From: an uncultured Steroidobacteraceae bacterium
GTDB lineage: Bacteria; Pseudomonadota; Gammaproteobacteria; Steroidobacterales; Steroidobacteraceae
Length of the DNA stretch: 11,359 nucleotides
Assembly (NCBI GenBank): GCA_955652625.1
Contig: CATPBM010000169.1
Coordinates: forward strand, 1-11,359
Direction: 5' to 3'
Positions 1 to 7,904 of this stretch are shown in pieces (the stretch's first letter is position 1; every line of letters starts with the position of its first letter). The position numbers and the translations under genes are program-made. Under the pieces are notes generated by a model. The model saw only the letters and a list, made by a program, of their open reading frames with translations. It was not told the origin of the DNA and did not search any database.

Positions 1-388
1 CCCTGGCAGCGGGCGCGATCCCGGTCGCGAGGAACAAATGCAGCCGTTCAGTGAACACGCCCGGAGAACTCAAACACACACCCAGACTGCGCCAGCTGCG
101 CGCGCTCACTCCGGCCTCTTCAGTCAGCTCGCGCTGCGCGGTGGCGAGCGGCGCCTCACCGGGCTCGAGCTTGCCCGCCGGCAGTTCCCACAACCAGCCG
201 TCCGCGACGTAGCGATACTGGCGCAGCAGGCAGACGCGCCCTTCGTCGTCCAGCGCTACGGTGGCGGCGCCGCCCGGGTGATGCACGACTTCAAGGTGAG
301 CGCTGTGCCCGTTCGGCAACATCACGTCGTCGGTGGTCACGCGGATGACCCGTCCGCTGTAGTGCAGGGTCTGCTTGTCGGGTTTCAT
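1..388 (-). CDS. NUDIX hydrolase, ADP-ribose pyrophosphatase type (partial, 3' end outside window)
   Basis: The visible 129 residues form the N-terminal part of a NUDIX hydrolase; the C-terminus lies beyond the left edge. A complete Nudix box (GX5EX7REUXEEXGU) spans about residues 72-94, with the metal-binding core REL-TEEAGV at 86-94. It is preceded by LLRQYR (54-59) and ELPAGKLEPGE (68-78), the arrangement usual in ADP-ribose/ADP-sugar pyrophosphatases. A proline follows about 15 residues after the box (SPG, 108-110), as in the ADP-ribose subgroup. By family knowledge it would hydrolyse ADP-ribose or a similar nucleoside diphosphate sugar to AMP and a sugar phosphate, using Mg2+ in the cytoplasm. 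The start could be the ATG at 388 or the in-frame ATG at 397, which adds three residues; neither has a strong Shine-Dalgarno sequence. The gene is divergent from the helicase, with about 100 bp between them. Substrate is inferred from the subfamily only. Confidence 0.9.
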   Translation of the reverse strand, partial: MKPDKQTLHYSGRVIRVTTDDVMLPNGHSAHLEVVHHPGGAATVALDDEGRVCLLRQYRYVADGWLWELPAGKLEPGEAPLATAQRELTEEAGVSARSWRSLGVCLSSPGVFTERLHLFLATGIAPAAR

Positions 389-476
389 GCCCTGCATCGT
401 AACTGCTGCGTGAGCCGCCCGCGCGCGAGTGGCCCGCCGAGGCGTCACGGTGCGGGCACGCCGCGCCCATGGCAGG

Positions 477-482
477 TATAGT
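477..482 (+). promoter_or_regulatory. Possible -10 element for the helicase gene
   Basis: TATAGT matches five of six bases of the sigma70 -10 consensus and ends 15 bases before the helicase ATG at 498. I see no recognisable -35 hexamer at the usual distance, and no TG extension. If used, it would give a leader of only about 9 bases without a Shine-Dalgarno sequence. This is a weak sequence-only call. Confidence 0.25.
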
Positions 483-497
483 CGCAGCTGCCACGCT

Positions 498-2588
498 ATG
501 ACCACGACGGCGCATCTCGAGAGACTCAACGCCCCGCAACGCAAGGCCGTGACGCACGGCGAGGCGCTTCCCGAGCAGGGCTACAGGGCGGGGCCGCTCC
601 TGATCGTCGCCGGCGCGGGCACCGGCAAGACCGACACCCTGGCGCATCGCGTGGCTCACCTGGTCATCCACGGCGTGGATCCTGCGCGCATCCTGATGCT
701 GACGTTCACGCGCCGCGCGGCCACCGAGATGCGCCGGCGCGCTCACGAAATCACGCGCAAGGCGCTCGATGAGCCCCTCGGCGGCGCCAGCCAGGGCATC
801 GCCCAGCGCCTGAGCTGGGCGGGCACGTTCCATTCCATCGGCAATCGCCTGCTGCGCCACTATGCGCCGCACGTGCAGCTCGATCCGCATTTCAGCGTGA
901 TCGATCGCGGGGACGCTTCGGACCTCATGGACAGTCTGCGCCAGGAGCTGGGACTGGCCAGCAAGGAGCAGCGTTTCCCGCGCAAGGAAACCTGCCTGCA
1001 GATCTACTCCAATCGTGTCAACACGCGCTCTTCGCTCAAGGAGACCCTGGAGCAGCACTATCCCTGGTGCGCGCAGTGGGAGGAGGATCTCGGCCGCCTG
1101 TATCGCGCCTACGTCGAGCAGAAGCAGCACGCGAGCCTGCTCGACTACGACGACCTGCTGCTGTACTGGCACGGCATGATGTGCGAGCCGCGCCTCGCGC
1201 AGCACATCGGCGCGCACTTCGACCACGTGCTGGTCGATGAGTATCAGGATACCAACCGGCTGCAGGCCGAGATCCTGCACGCCATGAAGCCCGACGGGGC
1301 GGGCCTCGCGGTGGTGGGCGACGATGCCCAGGCCATCTACTCCTTCCGCGCGGCAGCGGTGGAAAACATCCTGGGCTTCCCCGGACGTTTCCAGCCGGCC
1401 GCCGAAGTGGTCACGCTGGCGCAGAACTACCGCTCGACCCAGCAGGTGCTCGACGTCGCCAATGCGGTCATGGCGGAGGCTCCCCGCCAGCATCGCAAGT
1501 ACCTGCTGTCGATTCGCGGCAGCGGGGTGCGCCCGCGCGTGGTTACCGTCGATGAGCTGCAATCGCAGGCCGAGTACGTCTGCAGCGAGGTGTTGAAGAA
1601 GCGCGAGGCCAACGTGCCACTCAGGCGCCAGGCGGTGCTCTTTCGCAGCGCGAGCCACAGCGACACCCTGGAGGTGGAGCTGTCGAAGCGCAAAGTGCCG
1701 TTCGTCAAATACGGGGGACTTAAGTTTCTCGAGGCGGCGCATATCAAGGATCTGCTGGGGGTGCTGCGCCTGGCGGATAACCCACGCAATACACTGGCCG
1801 CGTTCCGCACGCTGCAGCTGTTGCCGGGAATGGGCCCGGTGAATGCGCGCGCCGCGATCGAGCATCTCGAGGCTGGCGGATACTCCTTCGAGACGCTGAA
1901 GAGCTTCAGTCCGCCGCAGACTGTTGAGGTCGACTGGCGGCGGCTGATCGAGCTCCTGCAGACGCTGGCCGATCCCCAGCTGCCATGGCCGGGGCAGGTA
2001 CACCAGGTGCGCGAGTGGTACCGCCCGCACTTCGAGCGCCTCTATGAGCGTTTCCACACACGGCTCGGGGATCTGGACCAGCTGGAACTGCTCTCCGGGC
2101 AGTACCCCTCGCGCGAGCGCTTCCTGACCGAGCTGACACTGGATCCGCCCAACGCCACGAGCGACCTCGCGGGCCGTCCGACGCTCGACGAGGACTACCT
2201 CGTGCTCTCGACCATCCACTCGGCGAAGGGCATGGAGTGGGATACGGTGTACGTGCTGAACGTCGTCGATGGCAGCTTTCCCTCGGAATTCTCCACCGGC
2301 AAGTCCGAGCTCATAGAGGAGGAGCGGCGCCTCCTGTATGTCGCGCTCACGCGCGCGCAGAACGAGCTGTCACTGATCGTGCCGCTGAAGTTTCACCTCA
2401 CGCAGCAATCGCGCCAGGGCGATGCGCATGTGTACGGCGGACGCAGCCGCTTCATGACCGAGAGGGTGCACAAGACGCTCGACCCGGTAACCTTCCACGG
2501 GTCCACGCTCGCCGGTGCCGACACGCTGCAGCAGGCGAGCGCGCCGGTCACGATCGACGTAAGCGCGCGGCTGCGCGATATGTGGTGA
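498..2588 (+). CDS. UvrD/Rep/PcrA-like superfamily 1A DNA helicase
   Basis: A complete 696-residue ATP-dependent 3'-5' DNA helicase of the UvrD/Rep family, close in length to E. coli Rep and UvrD. Motifs occur in order: Q-motif LNAPQRKAV (10-18), Walker A GAGTGKT (39-45), motif Ia LTFTRRAATEM, motif II DEYQDT (247-252), motif III GDDAQAIYSFR (about 274-284), motif IV QNYRSTQ, motif V TIHSAKGMEWD (from 572) and motif VI LLYVALTRA (612-620) with the arginine finger. It probably acts in DNA repair or replication restart. Motif V reads KGMEWD rather than the KGLEF of classical UvrD/PcrA, so it may be a paralogue rather than UvrD itself. I chose the ATG at 498 because it places the Q-motif close to the N-terminus; an in-frame GTG at 429 would add 23 arginine-rich residues. 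No clear Shine-Dalgarno precedes 498. The 3' end faces the methyltransferase gene with one base between stop codons. Confidence 0.93.
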   Translation: MTTTAHLERLNAPQRKAVTHGEALPEQGYRAGPLLIVAGAGTGKTDTLAHRVAHLVIHGVDPARILMLTFTRRAATEMRRRAHEITRKALDEPLGGASQGIAQRLSWAGTFHSIGNRLLRHYAPHVQLDPHFSVIDRGDASDLMDSLRQELGLASKEQRFPRKETCLQIYSNRVNTRSSLKETLEQHYPWCAQWEEDLGRLYRAYVEQKQHASLLDYDDLLLYWHGMMCEPRLAQHIGAHFDHVLVDEYQDTNRLQAEILHAMKPDGAGLAVVGDDAQAIYSFRAAAVENILGFPGRFQPAAEVVTLAQNYRSTQQVLDVANAVMAEAPRQHRKYLLSIRGSGVRPRVVTVDELQSQAEYVCSEVLKKREANVPLRRQAVLFRSASHSDTLEVELSKRKVPFVKYGGLKFLEAAHIKDLLGVLRLADNPRNTLAAFRTLQLLPGMGPVNARAAIEHLEAGGYSFETLKSFSPPQTVEVDWRRLIELLQTLADPQLPWPGQVHQVREWYRPHFERLYERFHTRLGDLDQLELLSGQYPSRERFLTELTLDPPNATSDLAGRPTLDEDYLVLSTIHSAKGMEWDTVYVLNVVDGSFPSEFSTGKSELIEEERRLLYVALTRAQNELSLIVPLKFHLTQQSRQGDAHVYGGRSRFMTERVHKTLDPVTFHGSTLAGADTLQQASAPVTIDVSARLRDMW

Positions 2589-2589
2589 C

Positions 2590-3438
2590 CTACCTGGCGG
2601 GCTTCACGAAACGCAAGGTGGAGCGATCGCTCTCGCCGATAGCGGCGTACTTCTCGTGGTCCGTTTGCCCCAGACGGTAGCTCGGCGGCAGCGTCCAGAC
2701 CCCCTGCTCGTAATCCTTCGTGTCCTTGGGGTTGGCGTTCACCTGCGACTTGCCGACCAGCCGGAAGCCCTGCGCCTCGATCAGCTTGATGGCGTACTCC
2801 TCGTTCACGTAGCCGCTCTTGGCCTTCGGGTCCTGCGCGAGCGCCGGATTGCCGCGGTGCTCGGTGACGCCCAGCACGCCGCCGGGTTTCAACGCGCGGA
2901 ACATGGTGGCGAACGCCTGCGATGCGCTGTCGCGCGCCATCCAGTTGTGGACGTTGCGGAAAGTCACGACCATGTCGAGCGTTCCCGGCGGCACGGCATC
3001 GCTGCCGTCGGTTGGGAAGGTGACCACGACCACGCGGTCGTACAGGTCAGGATGTGCCGCCAGCTTCTGGCGATACTCATCCAGGCGCTGCGTGATGTGC
3101 TTGTTGGCGGGGTCCGCCGGGATGACTGCGGCGTAATACTTGCCCTTCTCGCGCAGCAGCGGCGCGATCACCTCCGTATACCATCCCGGCTCCGGCCACA
3201 CCTCCATGACGCTCATCTCGGGGCGGATGCCGAAGAACAGCAGAGTCTCCTTGGGATGGCGGTAGACGTCGCGCGCGCGGTTCTCCGCCGAGCGCTGATC
3301 GCCGGCGAGGATGGTGGTGAGCGTGTGCGCGGTGGTCTGGCGCGAGTTGCCTGCGGCGCAGGCCGCCACCAACACCGCGGTTGCGGTCGCGATTGCGGCT
3401 GCGGCTGCGGCTGCGGCTGCGGCCAGTCTCTGGTTCAT
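2590..3438 (-). CDS. Predicted lipoprotein with class I SAM-methyltransferase-like domain (COG4798-like)
   Basis: A 282-residue protein with an alanine-rich signal sequence ending in a lipobox-like LVAAC (Cys27), then a methyltransferase-like domain. The candidate SAM-binding motif I is VMEVWPEPGWYTEV (about 77-90); beta-strand 4 is TLDMVVTFRNVHNW (153-166), followed by LKPGGVLGVTEHR, a typical post-motif of class I methyltransferases. Motif I keeps only one glycine of the usual glycine-rich loop. The family resembles exported predicted methyltransferases of COG4798, whose substrate I do not know. Alanine after the cysteine suggests outer-membrane retention rather than inner. The ATG at 3438 is chosen because AAGGA lies about 10 bases upstream and the signal peptide begins there; a longer frame to 3552 runs through the upstream terminator and is unlikely. 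Enzymatic activity outside the cytoplasm is uncertain because SAM is not normally available there. Confidence 0.82.
   Translation of the reverse strand: MNQRLAAAAAAAAAAIATATAVLVAACAAGNSRQTTAHTLTTILAGDQRSAENRARDVYRHPKETLLFFGIRPEMSVMEVWPEPGWYTEVIAPLLREKGKYYAAVIPADPANKHITQRLDEYRQKLAAHPDLYDRVVVVTFPTDGSDAVPPGTLDMVVTFRNVHNWMARDSASQAFATMFRALKPGGVLGVTEHRGNPALAQDPKAKSGYVNEEYAIKLIEAQGFRLVGKSQVNANPKDTKDYEQGVWTLPPSYRLGQTDHEKYAAIGESDRSTLRFVKPAR
3395..3424. repeat. GCGGCT hexanucleotide tandem repeat in the signal-peptide code
   Basis: Four exact copies of GCGGCT plus a fifth copy ending in C (GCGGCC). On the coding (minus) strand they read as five GCC-GCA pairs, giving ten consecutive alanines (residues 6-15) in the signal peptide of the methyltransferase-like lipoprotein. 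Because the unit is six bases, copy-number changes would keep the frame and only alter the length of the hydrophobic core. Confidence 0.9.
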
Positions 3439-3497
3439 CGTATTCGTGTCCTTATAGGGGCGGCGTCCCTGGGCGCACATTACCCGATGTACGGCAT

Positions 3498-3526
3498 AAA
3501 AAAACCCCGCACCGGGGCGGGGTTTT
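3498..3526 (-). terminator. Intrinsic terminator of the RRM-protein gene
   Basis: A 10-base-pair stem, AAAACCCCGC (3501-3510) with GCGGGGTTTT (3517-3526), encloses a 6-base loop. Read on the minus strand it ends in seven T residues (3498-3504). It lies 22 bases after the RRM-protein stop codon and before the start of the methyltransferase gene, so the two leftward genes are probably separate transcripts. Read on the plus strand it has only four T residues. Confidence 0.9.
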
Positions 3527-3548
3527 GTACGTACTGCCGGTGGGGTCG

Positions 3549-3830
3549 TCAACGGCGAAAGGGACCGCCACCCTGGCGGGGGCGTTGCGGGCGCTCCTGT
3601 GCTTCGTTGACGCGCAGCGGTCGGCCGTTCATCTGAAATCCGTTCAGAGCCTGGATTGCGGTCTGCGCCTCCCCCTGGGGCATATCGACAAATCCGAAAC
3701 CACGCGGTTTGCCCGTTTCCCGGTCATTGATCAGTTTCACCGATTCCACTTTGCCGTGACGTTCGAACAGGGTCTTCACGTCCTGTTCGGTGGCATTGAA
3801 GGGCAGGTTGCCTACATAAATCGTCGTCAT
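3549..3830 (-). CDS. Small RRM-domain RNA-binding protein
   Basis: A 93-residue protein that is essentially one RNA recognition motif plus a short tail. RNP2 is IYVGNL (4-9) and RNP1 is RGFGFVDM (43-50), with the RNA-stacking aromatic residues Tyr5, Phe45 and Phe47 present. The tail (about 78-93) is rich in Arg, Gln, Pro and Gly, as in the short bacterial/cyanobacterial Rbp proteins. It would bind single-stranded RNA in the cytoplasm; family members are often cold-induced, but nothing here proves that. The ATG at 3830 is chosen because RNP2 follows after three residues, as usual in the family; an upstream in-frame start at 3872 would add 14 residues. An AGAGAG stretch about 8 bases upstream may serve as a weak ribosome binding site. 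A strong intrinsic terminator follows, so it is probably a single-gene transcript. Confidence 0.93.
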   Translation of the reverse strand: MTTIYVGNLPFNATEQDVKTLFERHGKVESVKLINDRETGKPRGFGFVDMPQGEAQTAIQALNGFQMNGRPLRVNEAQERPQRPRQGGGPFRR

Positions 3831-4070
3831 CCGGAGGTCTCTCTTGGGAAAGCGGACAGCGGCGAGCCGCACGCGTCGGTCGCATGTACCGCGTGAACAG
3901 TCAAACAGGTCAAGGCTTCAAGGCACACGATCGGCAGTTTCAGTCAATGCGCAGCGCTTGGGCCGGCGGCCTGCACCTGCGTTCGCGCGCGGATGAGAGG
4001 CGCGGGGCGGGATAGGGAGTCAACACATTCAAACAAGGCGCACTCATCCACGATGGATACGAACGCCCGG

Positions 4071-4089
4071 GAATGCTACTCCCGGCCCT
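4071..4089. repeat. Inverted repeat CCGGGA/TCCCGG
   Basis: CCGGGA and TCCCGG flank a 7-base spacer in the gene-free stretch downstream of speA. The stem is six base pairs. No T run adjoins it on either strand, so it is not a canonical intrinsic terminator. Coordinates are read by eye and may be off by one or two bases. Confidence 0.45.
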
Positions 4090-4100
4090 TGCGGTACGCA

Positions 4101-4138
4101 AACCAAGGGGCGTTGGTTCCCGCGCGCGCCGCGCGCGG
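4101..4138 (-). terminator. Tandem hairpins downstream of speA, possible transcript end
   Basis: Immediately after the speA stop on the minus strand comes a GC-only hairpin (CCGCGCGC at 4120-4127 pairing with GCGCGCGG at 4131-4138, 3-base loop). A second stem follows (AACCAA at 4101-4106 with TTGGTT at 4113-4118, 6-base loop). The position 10 bases after the stop suits a transcript 3' end or an RNA-stabilising structure. Neither hairpin is followed by a T run, so intrinsic termination is doubtful and the terminator label is tentative. Confidence 0.4.
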
Positions 4139-4147
4139 CCGCATAGC

Positions 4148-6127
<1,980 letters not shown>

Positions 6128-6133
6128 GGGCGC

Positions 6134-6142
6134 GTTATATCA
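6134..6142 (-). promoter_or_regulatory. Extended -10 promoter motif abutting the speA start
   Basis: On the minus strand the sequence reads TGATATAAC, a TGn extension followed by TATAAC (five of six matches to TATAAT). The hexamer ends six bases before the GTG start of speA. Transcription would therefore begin at or within a base or two of the start codon. There is no good -35 at 17 bases, but extended -10 promoters can work without one. A TTGACA lies 11 bases upstream of the hexamer, too close to act as its -35. Confidence 0.5.
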
Positions 6143-6177
6143 AAATTGCGTGTCAAGTAAGAGGGCGGTCAGCACTT

Positions 6178-7038
6178 TTAAGGTCCACGCGCCACGGCGT
6201 TCGCGGGATCACGGATCCACTCGCTCCAGGAGCCGGCGTACAGTCGCGCGCCGGAAAGCCCGGCGACCTCCAGCGCAAGCAGGTTGTGGCAGGCGGTGAC
6301 TCCCGAGCCGCACATCGCCACCACGGCCCGCGCGGGGCGCCCGCGCAGCGTGGCTTCCCAGGCGCTGCGCAGCTCCTGCGCCGTCAGCAGGCGCCCCCGT
6401 GCATCGTGGTTGCTCGCAAACGGATGATTGCAGGCTCCCGGTATGTGTCCCGCTACCGGGTCGAGCGACTCATTCTCGCCCGCGAAGCGATCGGCGCTGC
6501 GCGCGTCAACGAGCAGCGTCTCGCCGCGCTCGAGCGCACCCGTTGCCAGGGCTGCGGCGACCTGTGCGGTGCTCACGATGAGACCCTGCGCAGGCGTGGC
6601 CGCGAACTGCCGCGCCGCGCGCGGGCCCGGTGTCGTGCTCACCGGCAGGCCGGCCCGCTCCCAGGCGGCGAAACCCCCGTTCAGCACCGCCACGCGGCGG
6701 TGGCCGAGCCAGCGCAGCAGCCACCACAAGCGCGCCGCCAAAGCGCCGCTACCCTGGTCGTAGGCGATCACCTGCACGCGCGCGTCGATGCCGAAGCGGC
6801 CGAAGAGTCCGGCAAGATCGGCGCTGGCGGGCAAGGGGTGGCGGCCACTGTGCTCGGTGCGCGCGCCGGACAGATCCCGATCCAGATCGGCGTAGAGCGC
6901 ATTGGGGATGTGGCCGGCCGCCCAGGCGAGCGCGCCCCACGAAGGTCGCGCCAGGTCGAAGCGGCAATCGACGATCGCCCAATCGAGGTCTGCGAAGTGC
7001 GCGGCCAGTTCAGATGGCTCGATCAGCGTCGTGAGCAT
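6178..7038 (-). CDS. sseA: 3-mercaptopyruvate sulfurtransferase (tandem rhodanese)
   Basis: A 286-residue protein with two rhodanese domains, the standard length for this family. The N-terminal domain (about 1-130) is the inactive copy, with DCRFDL and AGHIPNALYADLD. The C-terminal domain (about 150-286) has VDARSADRF, GHIPGACN and the active-site loop CGSGVTA with the catalytic cysteine at 243. The loop CG-S-GVTA is that of mercaptopyruvate sulfurtransferases, whereas thiosulfate sulfurtransferases have basic residues (CRKGVTA). It should move sulfur from 3-mercaptopyruvate to cyanide or thiol acceptors, releasing pyruvate. The ATG at 7038 is supported by AAGGAAAGG a few bases upstream. The gene is divergent from the glutathione S-transferase gene, with about 90 bp between starts. 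speA lies 50 bp downstream on the same strand; readthrough is possible, though speA seems to have its own promoter. Confidence 0.93.
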   Translation of the reverse strand: MLTTLIEPSELAAHFADLDWAIVDCRFDLARPSWGALAWAAGHIPNALYADLDRDLSGARTEHSGRHPLPASADLAGLFGRFGIDARVQVIAYDQGSGALAARLWWLLRWLGHRRVAVLNGGFAAWERAGLPVSTTPGPRAARQFAATPAQGLIVSTAQVAAALATGALERGETLLVDARSADRFAGENESLDPVAGHIPGACNHPFASNHDARGRLLTAQELRSAWEATLRGRPARAVVAMCGSGVTACHNLLALEVAGLSGARLYAGSWSEWIRDPANAVARGP

Positions 7039-7095
7039 GGCCTTTCCTTAAGCGTTCTCGGTGCGCGTGCATTTTCGGCGCTGTGCGGTTGTCGT

Positions 7096-7101
7096 TACAA
7101 T
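7096..7101 (+). promoter_or_regulatory. Possible -10 element for the glutathione S-transferase gene
   Basis: TACAAT matches five of six bases of the sigma70 -10 consensus and ends 25 bases before the GST start. The region 17-18 bases upstream is TTTTCG/TTTCGG, a poor -35. The element lies within the divergent sseA/GST intergenic region. Confidence 0.35.
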
Positions 7102-7126
7102 CACCGCCATCAGCTCACGCGGGGGC

Positions 7127-7795
7127 ATGATGGCAATCGAGGTGTTCTGGGGCAGCGGCAGCCCCGCTGCGTGGCGGGTACTGCTGGCGCTCGAATACAA
7201 GCGCCTGCCCTACGTGAGCCACGTGTTGCAGTTCTCCAAGCAGGAGCACAAGTCCCCGCAGCTGCTGGCGCTCAATCCGCGCGGCCGGGTGCCCGTGCTC
7301 AGGGACGGCGAGTACGTGTGCTTCGAGTCGCTCGCCATCCTGTACTACCTGGACCTCAAGTACCCGCAGCCACCGATCTTCGGCCGCACCCCCGAGGAAG
7401 CCGGCACTATCATGCGCGTCATCTGCGAATATCAGGCATACATTGAGCCGCGGGTGACCAGCATCGCGAGCGGGATCTTCACGGGCAACGCCGATCTCGC
7501 CGGCGATGAGATCACGGCCGCAATGCATGCGGTCGCGAGCGAGGCGCGCACCATCGAAGGACGCCTGTCCCGCTCCGACTGGATCGTGGGGGATTCGTTC
7601 TCGGCGATCGACATGGTGATCTTTCCGGGCATCCAGCTTGTGAAGCGTGCGCTCGAGAAGCCGCAGGCCGCGGAGCTGTCTTCGCGCTTCATGCCCGTGG
7701 AAGTGAACTATCCGGCGCTCGGGCGCTGGCTCGCGCGCGTCGCTGCGCTGCCGGGCTACGAGCGCACCTATCCGCCTCACTGGCGCGGCACCTGA
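7127..7795 (+). CDS. Glutathione S-transferase family protein
   Basis: A 222-residue protein with the two-domain GST architecture. The N-terminal thioredoxin-like domain (about 1-85) contains GSGSPAAWRV near residue 9, where a serine could activate glutathione. It also has NPRGRVPVL with the cis-proline at 56, and the glutathione-binding ES pair in FESLAIL (67-68). The all-helical C-terminal domain (about 92-222) has SAID (159-162) in DSFSAIDMVIF, the N-capping motif conserved across GSTs. It is presumably a cytoplasmic glutathione-dependent transferase or reductase; the substrate cannot be read from sequence. Two adjacent in-frame ATGs (7127, 7130) follow a GGGGG stretch; the second has the better spacing, and the difference is one methionine. 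Homospermidine synthase lies 109 bp downstream on the same strand, with its own candidate promoter between. Confidence 0.93.
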   Translation: MMAIEVFWGSGSPAAWRVLLALEYKRLPYVSHVLQFSKQEHKSPQLLALNPRGRVPVLRDGEYVCFESLAILYYLDLKYPQPPIFGRTPEEAGTIMRVICEYQAYIEPRVTSIASGIFTGNADLAGDEITAAMHAVASEARTIEGRLSRSDWIVGDSFSAIDMVIFPGIQLVKRALEKPQAAELSSRFMPVEVNYPALGRWLARVAALPGYERTYPPHWRGT

Positions 7796-7821
7796 CGTTG
7801 GGCGGCGACAGCGGCAGAAAA

Positions 7822-7850
7822 TTGAGCCGCGCGGACCCGATTGATACGCT
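7822..7850 (+). promoter_or_regulatory. Candidate sigma70-type promoter for homospermidine synthase
   Basis: TTGAGC (7822-7827, four of six matches to TTGACA) is separated by exactly 17 bases from TACGCT (7845-7850), which has a TGn extension (TGA at 7842-7844). Transcription would start near 7857, giving a leader of about 48 bases to the ATG at 7905. The -10 hexamer itself is weak. The leader includes a hairpin of CTCGCG (7859-7864) with CGCGAG (7876-7881). Confidence 0.35.
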
Positions 7851-7904
7851 GCGCGCATCTCGCGAGCTGTCATGCCGCGAGCTTCCGTGTTAGAAGTCAG
7901 CATC

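Larger units (their letters stand above)
3831..4147. other. 317-bp gene-free stretch between the RRM gene and speA
   Basis: I find no convincing gene here. Short frames on both strands are arginine- and proline-rich and overlap the speA 3' end. The half nearest speA holds three inverted repeats, listed separately. The half nearest the RRM gene should hold its promoter and leader. It contains three TTGAC-based words on the minus strand (AACAGTCAA at 3896-3904, AACAGGTCAA at 3904-3913 and TCAGTCAA at 3940-3947 as read on the plus strand). I cannot pair any of them with a good -10 hexamer, so I do not call a promoter. Confidence 0.6.

Noticed and set aside
291..2219. A 642-codon open frame on the minus strand across the helicase gene
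   Set aside because: It is a shadow of high third-position GC in the helicase frame. Its translation is Arg/Ala/His/Leu/Gln/Val-rich with no motif, while the plus-strand frame has every helicase motif in order.
3439..3552. N-terminal extension of the methyltransferase-like protein to 3552
   Set aside because: The extension would place the RRM gene's terminator inside the coding region and bury the signal peptide behind 38 residues; the start at 3438 has a good ribosome binding site.
6134..6153. TTGACA upstream of speA as a classical -35 or as a sigma54 site
   Set aside because: The distance to TATAAC is only 11 bases, and the GG/GC pair needed for a sigma54 promoter is absent.
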